Shown one piece after another: positions 13,201 through 23,603 of a stretch of 64,000 nucleotides of DNA (its first letter is position 1; every line of letters starts with the position of its first letter). The translations under genes were made by a program, and so were the position numbers. Source of the DNA: Ditylenchus dipsaci (taxonomy: Eukaryota; Nematoda; Chromadorea; Rhabditida; Anguinidae); NCBI GenBank assembly GCA_004194705.1, contig SADC01001382.1, forward strand, positions 310,001-374,000. Reading direction: 5' to 3'. The notes beneath the pieces were generated by a model. It was given only the letters and a program-made list of their open reading frames with translations. It ran no database searches and was not told the DNA's origin.

Positions 13201-13975
13201 TCTGTCCACTCCAAAGTCCCTATGGTAACTTTTAAAAATTTCGGATTTTCATTACTTTATTTTCTCTAATGAAACCTATCCACAAAAGTGAAAATTTCAC
13301 CATGATCATGGATCAGCAATGCTGATTCAGTATACTTAACATGCAAAAAATATTATCGAAAAAGTCTCCTTGGAGGCAGAAGTCAATTTGGTTCTTATTT
13401 CCCCACCTTGGTCTAACCTGTTATTTATTACTTGTGCTCGGGGCAAAAAGTATAGTTATCGTATGGTATGGACGGACTTAAACGTGTTTTCATGTCTACA
13501 AAACGGGTAAAAAAATGTTTTTGAACCTATCTTGGCCTAATTTGCATCTAAGCGAAGACAACAGATAGACCAAGGCCAGAAAGGTGGTTCTTATGGTCAA
13601 TCCGTAAACATGCTTCCGGGTTCATGGTCAGCCAAATTTTTTTATAAATGAACGTTATAAATAATTGCGCACTTAAAAACTAAAAAAAACAAATTGCTAC
13701 AGCTGAACACTGACATCAGAGTGTTATCCAAAATTGTGGAATTGGGGATAGAGAGTGTAAATAAACTGTTACCCATGTTAAAAATGACTATTTCACTGTG
13801 GCAAAAAAATTTTAAATTATATCTTAGACCACAAAACCTTAATAATAATTCTGTCAGGTTCACAGGTGACAATGGGAGTATCCACTATTTCATTAGGGTA
13901 TTTTCCTTCTACAATCCAACCCAAAAGCGTAAGCTGCAAAATCCATGGCCAGAGTATGCATAGGTTGAGCTTCAT
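7209..13975 (-). CDS. ZP-domain, cuticlin-type single-pass membrane protein
   Basis: This is a nearly complete gene of about 18 exons and 655 residues, read right to left. Exon 1 (13838-13975) starts MKLNLCILWPW, a signal peptide, then reaches the ZP start (IVTCEPDRIIIK). Further exons are 12840-12869, 12723-12788, 12647-12662, 12565-12584, 12499-12518, 12271-12434, 11497-11598, 11419-11445, 11327-11364, 10130-10170, 10050-10083, 9954-10001, 9865-9923, 8790-8832, 8251-8738, 7617-7888 and 7209-7570. ZP landmarks in order are DCGM, HPFFVTDSDRSY, NPHCTYSIRKG, VVGETVFHVWQC, VGILVQNCHVE, CGVDQYLF, EYTDDL, VFKFVDKSMTRFRCQL and LCVKNRGHGC..TPPNTC. A long Ser/Pro-rich linker follows, then a transmembrane helix (YWMLISTLGLLASIQLVGIAL) and a short basic tail. 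Nematode relatives form apical extracellular matrix, so a cuticle role is inferred. Two junctions (near 12499 and 10130) are one base out of phase. Repeats fill three introns. Confidence 0.88.
8950..9615. repeat. ~660-bp foldback in an intron of the ZP gene
   Basis: The left half (caatctgatgcg, ccatgg, gtcctgg, tttggatatttcagtgcctcaatg) is the inverse of the right half, with the centre near 9285. Arms are diverged by substitutions and small indels, so the copy is not recent. It lies in the intron between the exons for RFRCQL and LCVKN and does not touch coding sequence. Confidence 0.75.
10211..10444. mobile_element. CCGTATTTCC-type MITE, intact copy
   Basis: TA (10209-10210 and 10445-10446) flanks inverted ends ccgtatttcctctaataagc and gcttattagaggaaatacgg. 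The GC-rich subterminal block (gcgccccccc / ggggcgc) and an internal 'ctcccacgagctctaccg' are shared with copies at 2.8, 17.9, 24.0, 36.8, 53.6 and 61.8 kb. It sits in an intron of the ZP gene. Confidence 0.8.
10640..11250. repeat. foldback-family fragments with a ~155-bp direct repeat
   Basis: Two direct copies start at 'atagttttg' (10897 and 11052) and run through 'cctaccg', 'gcatgc', 'agagtcactttcgag' and 'gtgtctaag'. Between them lies a small hairpin, gcgcccccgaaggggcgc. The same sequence forms the centre of the foldbacks at 23.2-23.4 and 29.3-29.5 kb. It sits in an intron of the ZP gene. Confidence 0.65.
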
Positions 13976-14917
13976 TAAATTTCAAAATGGAAGAATAAAT
14001 AAAGTGAAGATTCTCTGTTAACAACTGTGAAGGAAAGTTGGCAATCTCAAAATACAAATATATCTTCACTAAACCACCAATACCAAATATATTTATGGAA
14101 TGGGAGGTTCTGAATTTCTGCTTTAAAAAAGCCGGATTTTGTGGAGATTCTCGCCTCTTTTCTAATTTTCAAGGGTTTTGCTTGCTTTTGTGTGGGATTT
14201 CACTTTTTGGAAGATTAAGGGAAATGCATCAAGTGCTGTGGTGTTGAAAGCCGTGTTTATTTTCTTCATTTAGTAGCTAGCAGTCAAGGGCAGTTGTAAA
14301 ACGGAGTCTGCGGCATCAAGTTTGTTAATTAATTGATGTTTATTGTTATATTGTGTACTTGTGGATTATCCTCTTCAACGACTCCATTAGACTGTTAATT
14401 TATTGTGGTTTACACCTGTGAAGAAGATGGGCAGAAACATCTGCAAGCAAAAGAAAAAATATGCTCTTCTTTTTTCTTGTTCTTTCCCTTCAAAATGAAT
14501 TTGAAAAAATGCAAGTAAAATTAAGGTCAAGGCCGCAAGACTGTCTTGAACAAAGGGCTGTCGCTAAAATACACAACCAATCCTTGTTTTTGTCACAAAA
14601 ACAACAAATTTATTTTGAGGTCGATTTTATTTGAAAATTTAACATTTTTTGTTTTAATTGTTTTTGGTTGTTTAGGATTTTATTTTGAGCAGTGTCTTTC
14701 AAAAGTCAAGGCTAAGATTTTGTTTCAAGTTTTTTTCAATTGTCTGTAACTTTTTTTCGCAAAGTTTTATACAGGTTTATTTTTTCTTATTTTGTTTAAA
14801 ACAAAATATTACATTAGGTGACGGAAAAACAATATAAAGCCGTTTTTTTAGATACCCGAGCAAAAATCGACAGTCGCCGGCAATGAGGATTGAACACGTT
14901 TGAATGTGCGCGGGACG
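13976..14917. other. upstream region of the ZP gene, no gene seen
   Basis: This AT-rich stretch lies 5' of the ZP start codon and must hold its promoter and 5' leader, but no specific motif is recognisable. Open frames at 14038-14247 and 14546-14749 have no domain, no splice context and AT-driven composition, so they are not called. Confidence 0.4.
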
Positions 14918-16088
14918 GTGCCATGGCATTTCGTCCAAAATTCAGTTCGTCCAAAGTCAGTTCGTCCAAAATACAGTTCGTCCAAAATTCAATCCGTCCA
15001 GAGACATTAACCCAAAATTCAATTCGTCCAAAAGTCTATACGTCCAAAAGTCAGTTCGTCCAAATTGCAATTCGTCCAAATTTGAGCAAAATGAAGTCCG
15101 CCAAAATATTTACCCATTGGTATTGATTGATTCACTTACACCTAAGCGCCAATATTTAGGCCGCCGAATACTATCACCTAATTGTTTCTCCCTAAGTATC
15201 ACACTAAATACCACGTATTTTGAACTGCCACCTGAGTACTACGCGGTCGGAAACTATTCGAGAACTGGAGTTTCGGCAATCTAAGTAGCTGTTTTGGTAT
15301 GAAAAAATCATATTTTGTTCAGGACAAGGTTGAGCGTAGGATATAGTACTTTTTATTCACTTTTGGCTGGATCTAAAAATTCGGATTATGGAGAGGGAAC
15401 CCGTTTATAACAGGTTCCAGGTGGCCTTAGTATTCACCCTGAAGCTCACTTCTTCCTTAAAAACTACTTGGCCAGGAAAAAATAGTTTACCACCACCGGG
15501 ATTCGAACCAGTAATCTATTAGGAGGTTAATTTACAAAGGACCAATCTCATACCACAGTGGCGAAAAGCTTATAGAGCTGGTTTATAAAACTGATTTATA
15601 AAACAAACTGTTTTATTATATACAAACTGTTTGCGAAAAACGACTGAGAGAATCACAACCGCAATGTGATTGGGTTAGTCGCTCAGAATCTCATCACCGA
15701 AAATCGCGAACCACCTTAAACAGTGTGGAGTGGTTTAGGATAGTTTCGGATATTTGGTGGTGTGATTCTTAGCGATTTACGCTACCACATTGCGATTCTG
15801 ACAAACTCAATCATTTTTTCGCAAAAAGTTTGTCCCCCTTCAGTAAACCCCCTAAAAACGAGATTTTATTTGCTTTTGGCCACTCTTGCACGGGTTTTTA
15901 AGCTTTTAAAGTCATTCTGTAACCGTAAAAATGGGTTTTTCTCAAAAACTTAACTTGAAATTCAAATTTGGACGAATTAAATTTTGGACGAATGCAGTTT
16001 GAACGAACTGACTTTTGGACGAATTGACTTTTGGACGCATTGACTTTAGACGAACTGAATTTAGGACGAAATGCCATGGCACCCGCGG
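14918..16088. mobile_element. foldback element with 'cgtccaaa' minisatellite arms
   Basis: Inverted ends share GTGCCATGGCATTTCGTCC (14928-14946 against its complement near 16061-16080). Inward of this, each arm consists of short irregular repeats 'agttcgtccaaa' (14938-15090 direct, 15955-16070 inverted). The 860-bp interior has no recognisable gene. It contains an 'aaccatcttaaacc'-like block and a tRNA-like motif at 15488-15560. A 'cgtccaaa' fragment recurs near 42490-42560. Confidence 0.75.
15488..15560 (-). other. tRNA-like sequence, probably SINE-derived
   Basis: On the minus strand GGTTCGAATCCCGG, a canonical pol III B box, follows about 50 bases after a weak A-box-like TGGTATGAGATTGG. 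A clean cloverleaf with a U33 anticodon loop could not be drawn, so it is not called as a functional tRNA. Similar B-box relics occur at 16164-16225 (minus), 58125-58150 (minus), 43415-43440 (minus) and 46757-46775 (plus). Confidence 0.35.
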
Positions 16089-16559
16089 GACACATATTTG
16101 TTGCGAAAATATTAAGAAATATTTCTTAGCTCATAAATATTAGTATTGTCGAAAAGACATGGACGCAGCTGGGAATCGAACCCACTTTCAGCTTTGACAG
16201 GAAGCCATCACGGGGGTAACCAGAAAGGGGGGGGCTTACCCAGGCGAAGGGTAGCTAGGAGGAGGGTATTCAGGTAGTGGAATGTGATAGACTAATGGCT
16301 TGTTCACGGACTGCGACTGAGACTTAGACTGAGACTTACAAGGAAACCACACATAGTGTCGTCGCGATATCAGAAAACCCTATATACCATTAGATAGGAA
16401 ATTCAAAAGTAGAATAGTGACATAATGGTAAAATCTGCTAAGTGTAAGGATTGTTGCGTTCGTCCGAACGTAGTTTCCAGTCAAGACAATAGGTTTCGCT
16501 TGGAAACCTATTGTGTCCCGAAATAGTTCCAGATTTAAATAAACAAATTCAATTATGGA

Positions 16560-17441
16560 TTTGTCTCGTCCAGATTTGTCGATATAGGCAGTCTAGTTTC
16601 AATATTAGTATTCTTTTTCTGGATCTGATTTGTTGTTAGCTGCTCTATATTGATGTCTGCCAAAACGGTTAGTATTAAAGCTTTAAAATCCAGTGCGCTC
16701 TCGGTTGAACCTGTTCCCGACAATAAGCCGCTCCTTTCCAGTTCAGTTTTCAGGTTTACTGATAGCTACTTCTCAATTAAAGGGAACTGAGTTTGCCAAT
16801 GCAATGGCGAACCTTCCAGTCATATTAAGTTCTCTTTCTATCCAGTCTAATCCAGTCATAGAGCTTACAGTCAATTCGACTGAAGACTCGTCTAGTCCAG
16901 ATATTACTCCAGACCCAGAGGATTTGTCCTGCCTTGACTTATTTACAGTGCCAGCGAATGGAACGAAGGTTCCTGCCTCTCTTGATGATCAACTGCAAAT
17001 GTATTGTCTCTCTCCAGATTGTCGATATAGGCATGTCTAGTTCAATATTGTATTCTTTTCTGGATCTGATTTGTTGTTAGCTGCTCTATATTGATGTCCG
17101 CCAAAACGGTTAGTATTAAAGCTTTAAAATCCAGTGGCTCTCGGTTGAACCTGTTCCCGACAATAAGCCGCTCCTTTCCAGTTCAGTTATTCAGGGTTTA
17201 CTGATAGCTACTTCTCAATTAAAGGGAACTGAGTTTGCCAATGCAATGGCGAACCTTCCAGTCATATTAAGTTCTCTTTCTATCCAGTCTAATCCAGTCA
17301 TAGAGCTTACAGTCAATTCGACTGAAGACTCGTCTAGTCCAGATATTACTCCAGACCCAGAGGCCGATTTGGTCCTGGCCTTGGACTTATTTACAGATGC
17401 CAGCGAATGGGACGAAGGTCTTCCTGCCTCTCTTGATGGAT
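16560..17441. repeat. 441-bp direct duplication covering the 5' part of the KEN-box gene
   Basis: 16560-17000 and 17001-17441 align throughout with an offset of about 441 bp. The first copy lacks many single bases that the second has, especially at 16915-17000. The breakpoint shares 'tattgtct' plus 'ctccag', so it is microhomologous. The first copy looks like a noisy version of the second. Confidence 0.85.
16653..17036 (+). pseudogene. truncated first copy of the KEN-box protein gene
   Basis: It starts ATGTCTGCC and matches the first ~115 codons of the gene at 17094-17848, then breaks off at the duplication boundary. It has one C (near 16706) that the second copy lacks and lacks two bases the second copy has (near 16745). 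Its tail is degraded by about ten single-base losses. It may be an assembly artefact rather than a true pseudogene. Confidence 0.6.
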
Positions 17442-17848
17442 CAACTGCGCAAGAATCTTCCGTATTGTCTACTCCAGCATGTCGGGATTCCCTCCGTATG
17501 GTTTCGATCTCCTCCTCCAGCTCGCGCTCCCACTTGCAATGCGAAAGAAGGTTTCCAGCTGGTGGTCTATTGGTGCGCACCTCAAGTGCATGGGAAACGC
17601 TACAGACGGCCTATTCGGACTCAGATGGTGAGGAAGATGGAGCTCTAGTCATCCCAGCCAAAGAAGCCAGTTGCTCTCCAGTCGTGTCATCTCTTGCTGT
17701 GGTGGACTCAGATGCTCCAGAATGCTCTCCAGTCTCAATAGTATCTTCTTCTAGTAATATTATATCTCCAGTCAGTATTCCTGTTCCCTGTACTCCATGG
17801 TGCACCAATAAAGAAAACCAGTCGAAACGTTCTTTAATGTTTACTTAA
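17094..17848 (+). CDS. Ser-rich acidic protein with KEN box, unrecognised
   Basis: I do not recognise the family. An acceptor ending ttgttgttag lies 13-16 bases before ATGTCCGCC, consistent with spliced-leader addition. From codon ~33 the frame is open to the TAA at 17846 (clear from 17246, MANLPVILSSLS). The first ~15 codons are in another frame because one base is missing near 17135. The 441-bp upstream copy has that base, and combining the two copies restores one frame of about 250 codons. The protein is rich in Ser, Asp and Glu, and has RxxL motifs (RDSL, RSHL) and a C-terminal KENQ followed by SKRS. KEN and RxxL motifs are recognition signals for the anaphase-promoting complex, so a cell-cycle-regulated protein is possible; that is inference from short motifs. 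The 3' half is repeated at 23604-23914. Confidence 0.6.
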
Positions 17849-17904
17849 GGAGCAATTTTCTGGAGCGAAAATGCGTTTAATGTTGACAAGTGCAGTTCAC
17901 ACTA

Positions 17905-18041
17905 CCGCATTACCTCTAATAAACGCCCCCCCCCTAAATTTGACTAGGATTTCAGAGTTGAGACCATTTTTGATTGACAATTTCAAAATTTTTAGAGGTT
18001 TGAAAAATAAGCGCCCCGGGCGCCTATTAGAGGAAATACGG
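17905..18041. mobile_element. CCGTATTTCC-type MITE, short copy (unit 1)
   Basis: TA-flanked inverted ends ccgcattacctctaataaac and cctattagaggaaatacgg, with subterminal cgcccccccc and gcgccccgggcgc. The internal part is shortened to about 137 bp. The same copy recurs in unit 2 at 23972-24110. Confidence 0.75.
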
Positions 18042-18065
18042 TATGTGTATCATACAGCATTTCAG

Positions 18066-18145
18066 CTGTGAGTGGATAGCTGAGTGGTTGAGTGTCTGGT
18101 GCCATTTTGTAGTCATGAGTTCGACTCCACGTGGCTGCATTTTTA
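18066..18145 (+). mobile_element. tRNA-derived SINE-like sequence (unit 1)
   Basis: GTGGATAGCTGAGTGGTTGAG closely resembles the start and A box of a Ser/Leu-type tRNA. About 45 bases later AGTTCGACTCCACG gives a B box and the 3' acceptor strand. The spacing and order are those of a pol III internal promoter. No convincing anticodon stem is visible, so a tRNA-headed SINE is more likely than a tRNA gene. The same sequence is in unit 2 at about 24139-24218. Confidence 0.55.
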
Positions 18146-18754
18146 TATTTTCAGTTTTTTTGACTTTTTTTCGTAAAAGCCCAAGTTCACCCGCCCTCGC
18201 CCTAAGTGCGTTCCCCCCTTTTTGGATGGGGTATATTCCAGTAGCATCGGCAAATCATACCCTCGATATAAATCTAACTTTCGCCCGATCTCAATAATAA
18301 AATCATCCTTGATATAAGGCCACCTTCTTATGCCAGTTTTTGGTACAGCCGAAACTCTACCTAAGAGACCATCTATGCGAAAAGTAGCTATATATAAGTA
18401 ACACTTAAAAGTATTTGGTTGGTTTCAATAAAATCGATAAATAGGGTCTTTCTGCATGAGAGACTCAAAAGACTCCCGTTATAAGGGACCCTAGCTGTAT
18501 GTTGATAACTGTGGAATTTCTCGAATAATATCCGTTCAGTTGTCGAAGTACATTTAACGACGGCGCAAAAAATAAATAAAGACTTTGCCCGGTTTGGAGA
18601 AATTTCTCGAAAAGATTTTCTAAAGCAAAATCCTAACCCTAGCTTTCACCAACCCCTGAGCAGTTTTTTAATTTACCGCAAAATTTTGATCAAACTCAAA
18701 ATGCTCAGTTTCAGATCATTTAAAATGAAATGATTTGTAAACGAAAATTTGACG

Positions 18755-18846
18755 AGGTAAAGGAATATTTTGCTCAAAATTCCTATTTGATGAGGTAAAA
18801 AATTAATTTGACGGGGTAAATGAATAATTTGATGGGGTAAAGCACT
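18755..18846 (+). repeat. degenerate 'aatttgacggggtaaa' tandem motif (unit 1)
   Basis: Four imperfect units of a ~20-bp motif ending in gaggtaaa or ggggtaaa. The same motif, in a better-preserved and inverted arrangement, builds the arms of the foldback at 39143-39946. Repeated in unit 2 at about 24827-24920. Confidence 0.65.
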
Positions 18847-19004
18847 TACAGCAATTTAACAATTCGTGCTTAAGTCATGATTAAGTTTGAAAAATCTATG
18901 TAATAAATGTTACAAAAAATTAAAAATAATTTTAGAAAACTTGAGTTTAAATATCAGCCTTGACTTTTGAAAATACTGATTTTGGAGGTTTCCTTCGTAA
19001 ATAG

Positions 19005-20395
19005 ATGGATTATGATGAGAATTCACCAGATGTTGGCCATAATAAAGACACCATTAGAGTCGAAAATTCTGAGTGGATACTAAGCAATGATGGAAGGGAG
19101 TTTATAAGCCGTAGAGAAGCAAATTGGCGAGCTTATCTGGAGTTCTTCTATCGCTTTTTGGTTGCCGTTTTTGTAGTGCTCAGTTATTCGACTTTCTATT
19201 CAATCCTATATGGATGCACGGTTACATTTGGTAAGGCTGTTGAATCATATGAAGTTGAAAAAAATGTTTTTCTAGGTCACTGAATCTCAATCTAGGCAAA
19301 TATTTGATAAATTTATGAATTGAATAGATTCAGAACATATTTTTTTAGATGTGGATCTAAGCGACAAATCAGCTGGCTTCATTCTTGATCACCAATTGGC
19401 TATGGTCGGTTATGCCGAGAGGCTTTTGCACGCCATCTTGTCCTCATGTGCAGTCCTCCTAATTTTGTGGTTAGTTTGGGTTAGGCGCTTAGTCATTATA
19501 AAAAAACTATGAACTAGTTGTGGATACCGTTAAGTTAAATAGTCCGTATTTTCATAATAAAATCTAAGAAGCAATGCACTATTTATACCGGTATTTCTTT
19601 TAAATCAGACGCATTGTTTGCGAAAATCCATGATATTTGCAGGGGGACTGAAGTTACACGTAAAATTTGTTTTTACTCACGGTTTTCACAAGCTTTTAGG
19701 ATACACTTGAAATGCAGCTTGAAATTACTGAAATTCGGCACATAATGTTCAAAAAACTAGCAACAAGCTATTAAACTATAGCGAATTATAAAAAAATGCA
19801 AGAGATTTATGACTTTGAATGGAGAAAACCAAAAAACCAAAACCTGCTTTGTTCAAACCCATAAAATTTTAAACTTTTAAATTATTCAGTGCAGTTTGAT
19901 GGCTTGTCGGAAAGCTAAGATCCATGTTCACATCTTAGTGAAAAAAAGTATAAGGTTTATGTTTAAGTAAGGTATAAAATGCCATTTTAAAATTAGGCGC
20001 TGGATTTAGGTAATTTGTTGTTGCAAATTTTTACTAACTTGGGTGAGCTACCTAAGTGTCGAACGTGTTTGAGCTAGTCTTCCCTTTTACTTCCAGTCTT
20101 AAAACAGGCAATAGCAAAATTTATTTATAGGCTAGCTGGATATGGACAAGGCAATAAAACAGTGTGGAATTTGCTTTCGCTAAGCATGGCTTTTGGCGCT
20201 GCAAGCGGATTGGCTAGATGTGCACAGATGAAGCACCGCTTATATCCTGCCATCCACGAGTGTTTTTACGTCTATCTACACTTCTTCGTAGTTGGTTTCT
20301 GCATGACTTGGAGGTGTTTTGAGCGCTTCCCGAAGCCAAATCCTTCCTCTAAAAACAAAACTCCTACTAGCAAAGACGTTAAAAAGGACAATTGA
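19005..20395 (+). CDS. four-helix membrane protein, unrecognised (unit 1)
   Basis: Three exons in phase: 19005-19230, 19349-19469 and 20131-20395, giving about 203 residues. Donors are gtaagg and gttagt; acceptors are ttttttag and tttatag. The start ATGGATTATG follows directly on a possible acceptor (cgtaaatag). Four hydrophobic stretches are visible: FLVAVFVVLSYSTFYSILYG, LLHAILSSCAVLLILW, LLSLSMAFGAASGLA and FYVYLHFFVVGFCMTW. The acidic N-terminus and Lys/Ser-rich C-terminus (PSSKNKTPTSKDVKKDN) would both be cytosolic. No known family is recognised. The gene is tail to tail with the collagen gene, about 155 bp apart. Unit 2 carries the same gene with a frameshift. Confidence 0.7.
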
Positions 20396-20551
20396 ATAAG
20401 ACTTTATTACCATTTATTAAATTTTGCTACAGTTAATACCAACGTTAACAATAGTTATTATGACGAGGAGAAATTTGTAAATTGGATAAATTGAGCAATA
20501 AAACTCTGGATTCTTTGGAGGTTTGAATAACAGCATATTATTTTTACACAC

Positions 20552-22733
20552 TTATTTCTTGCCATAGCCATTATAGCCAGCAGAAGCTGAAGGATATTGC
20601 ACGTTGGCTTGTTCGGATACTCGTGGCTGACTTGGGCTAGGTCCCACCAAAATAATTGAGTCGACATTTTGGCAAACACATGTGCCTGGGGAACCTGAAA
20701 AAGTTGAGATTTATTGTTTCCTGATTTAAATCAGAAACTAACCAGGTGGTCCCTGGGCACCAACACTTCCTTCTGGTCCAGGATACCCGGGCTCGCCTAT
20801 AAATGGCATAACAAGGTGTAAATATGTCATTTTTGAAAGCAACATACCTGCTTCTCCAGGACTTCCAGGCCAGCCTCTGAAATTTGTAAAATTAAATCTG
20901 TTGTGGTTTTTGGAATTTTTCGTTGTGAAGTACCTATCGCCCTGTGGTCCAGTGAGTCCATTCCTGCCAGGAAGACCGGGACACCAGCTGGTCCGATAGG
21001 TCCGATCTTGAAAATTTAATTTATCGAAACATCTAATAAGCACGCTAATCATACCGGTCCGGCATCACCAGGAGGTCCTTCCCTCACTTCACCATGAGGA
21101 GTTTCTCCTTTGTCACCTGGAGCACCAGGTCCACCTCTGCAATAAGGAATATATTATAAAATCATGTAAGCGAATATTAACAGCAAAGACTCACCTGAAA
21201 CCGGGAGGACCCTGAGGACCGGGCTCCTGGGGCACCATCATCTCCATCCTTGCCTGAATCGATCAAAACATTTAGACCTGCATTTACAGAGATCTTAATT
21301 TACCTTTTTCTCCGTGAGCTCCAAGCGGTCCAGGGTCACCTAAAATCGATGTTTAATCAAAAAGAATCACTAAAAGTTTGATAAGAATGTACCTGGGAAA
21401 CCTGGCCAGCCTAAAATAAATAATGGAATTTACTCTTTAGCTTAAAAATTTCTCGCTCCATACCTTTGATACCAGGGGGTCCTTTGGGACAGGGTCTACA
21501 TGGTGGTGGTTCACGATGAGCGTATATTGGACAGGTCTGATTAGGTGATGTTCCTGGGTTTCCTACAATCAACGATTGGGTTTAATTCTTAGCATCGCGA
21601 TAAAAATTATTTTACCAGGCCTTCCAGCATTTCCTAAACAATTACGAGATTAAAAAATGATTTTACAAACTAAGCAAAATCATACCAGGCGTGCCAGGTT
21701 TGCCGGGTGTTCCGCTTTTTCCTCGTGGGCCTGGTGGACCTGCAAAGTGAAAACATAATTTTTGGATTACTGCTTTGACATGAAATATTTCTAGTACCTG
21801 GAATGCAGCAACCTGAAGATGATATAAATAGCTAAATTTATTTTTAAATTGAACAAAATGGGTTATACCTGGACATTCAGTCTGCAATGGACTGCCAGTT
21901 ACACTATCAGTGGCAGGAGGAACTTGCAAACCGCCGCTATTGTTAGAGTCATATCCACCATTATTGACACCACTGGACTCGTGAGAATCAGATCCGTATC
22001 CCGTATTAGATCCTGTAGCAGTGTAAGCATCATAACCGTGGTGGATTGCTCTGAAAGTTAAAAGTTTTATTGCTAGCACTTCAATAGATAAATTCAAGGT
22101 TTTTAGTATCATGTACTTTCTCCCAAGCCAATAATTCTATTTATTTGATTAACCGCAAAGAGATGTATTGTAATAAACCACTGTTATAGCGCCCTCTTGC
22201 TTCAAAAAAAAATAAACACACCTGGTTGATCGATTTCCAGGCTTTAGGAACTGCCTTCCCACTTCCAACTCCATTATAGCTTCCTGGTTGGATTGCTAAA
22301 ATAAATAGGTCCTATTTTGGCAATTGTTTACTTGAGGGTGGGGGGATGGGGCGGGCGGTTGGGAGTTGCTTGTGTGAAGTCAACTTTTTTGCTTAAGCAG
22401 AGATTTTGGCGCAGGATAGGCCATGGTATATTAGGACGGGATGGGGCCTGCGTGTCAAAATATGTGTCTTTTAAATATTTTCCGAACATCCACGCAGTGA
22501 GTTACTATAGTAAAATGATGATTTTGTATTAGCCAACCCTCCTAACCCCAAACATCCACCGCCCTCCCCCCCCCCTCCGAAGTAAATAAGTTCCCTAATT
22601 TTGGTGTTTTTAGACTAAAGAGTTAAACCTGACCTCACAAAAACGCATTTCATTCTCCACATAATCAATAGTTGTTTGAACATGGTTGTACATAATTGGC
22701 AGGGAAACGCAAATTACAAGAAGTGAAAAGCAA
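20552..22733 (-). CDS. nematode cuticle collagen (unit 1)
   Basis: Structural protein of the nematode cuticle, secreted. The N-domain exon (22634-22733) encodes SLLVICVSLPIMYNHVQTT and ENEMRFCE, the membrane-spanning Col_cuticle_N segment. Then follow exons for a Gly/Ser/Tyr-rich spacer, the break CPGCCIPGPPGP, short Gly-X-Y blocks, the Cys block REPPPCRPCPKGPPG, longer Gly-X-Y runs and the C-terminal SPGTCVCQN with a tail ending GYNGYGKK and stop at 20552. Introns are 45-70 bp, nearly all inserted after the first base of a Gly codon. The first exon with the start codon is not resolved; ATGGACTTAAGATTT near 22830 is a candidate. Two indels break the frame: two bases missing near 21226 and one near 20978. 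Unit 2 has those bases, so these are probably sequencing errors. Confidence 0.85.
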
Positions 22734-22975
22734 CTAAAGTTAAAATACTATTTCTTTTCTTCAAAAGTTTCTGAAATTATTTGTTTGAGAAAGCATATCT
22801 TTGCCTTATCCCTAAATCTTAAGTCCATAATTTGAATTTCAAAAGTTTATAAACTATCTTTTTGACCGTCGTCAGAACAGAAAATATGTTATGGCCGATC
22901 TGACAAACTTAAAAAGCGTGTCACTTTAAAATTATTGTGTAGCTTTAACTAAGAATGGCCGCTCTGATGTCGATG

Positions 22976-23602
22976 GAAAATTCGGCGCTACTAGCGAATA
23001 CCCCCCCCCCCAACAAATTTTTTTCAAAATCAGGTTTTAACCATTTCTAAGTAATTCTTATGCGCTAAAAACGATAAAAAAGTTGTTTTCCGACGTTTTC
23101 TGACTAAAAAGTCGATTTTTGAAAAAAAAAAATTTGACCAAAATTTGACTTTTTGCCTTGGGGACCAAGGTAAACCACCTGAAAATGGTACCTAGAGTCC
23201 TGAAAAGATGGGATTTTGAACATAGTTTTGTTAACTGGGGCCTACCGCATAAAGAAACTCTGGTATGCATGCTTTTTCATGCATCCAGAGTCACTTTCGA
23301 GTGATTTGTGTCTAAGGTATGTGTGTGTGCGCATCTCAACTCCAAGCCCCCAAGCCCCTGCGCCCCCGAAGGGGCGCAGGGGCTTGAGAGTTAGAGATGC
23401 GCGCACTCACTTACCTTAGACATGATTCCGAGAAGACTCTTGACCATAAAATGCATATATAGGCTCTTTTTGCCCAGCTCCAGTGACCAAAATGCGGTAA
23501 AAACCCCCGAAAATGTCCGATTTTGGCCAAAATTTTTTTTTCAAAAAATCGACTTTTTTAGTCAGAAAACGTCGGAAAACAACTTTTTTATCGTTTTTAT
23601 CG
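22976..23602. repeat. foldback cut short by the duplication junction (unit 1)
   Basis: The left arm starts aattcggcgctactagcgaat and a run of C, and passes through 'ttttgccttggggaccaagg' and a central hairpin gcgcccccgaaggggcgc near 23362. The right arm stops at 'atcgttttta' and abuts 'tcgcaatgcg' from the KEN-box gene. The full version is at 29060-29778. Confidence 0.8.
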
Positions 23603-23603
23603 C

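Noticed and set aside
14038..14247. 69-codon frame upstream of the ZP gene
   Set aside because: No similarity, no acceptor before the start and typical AT-rich composition.
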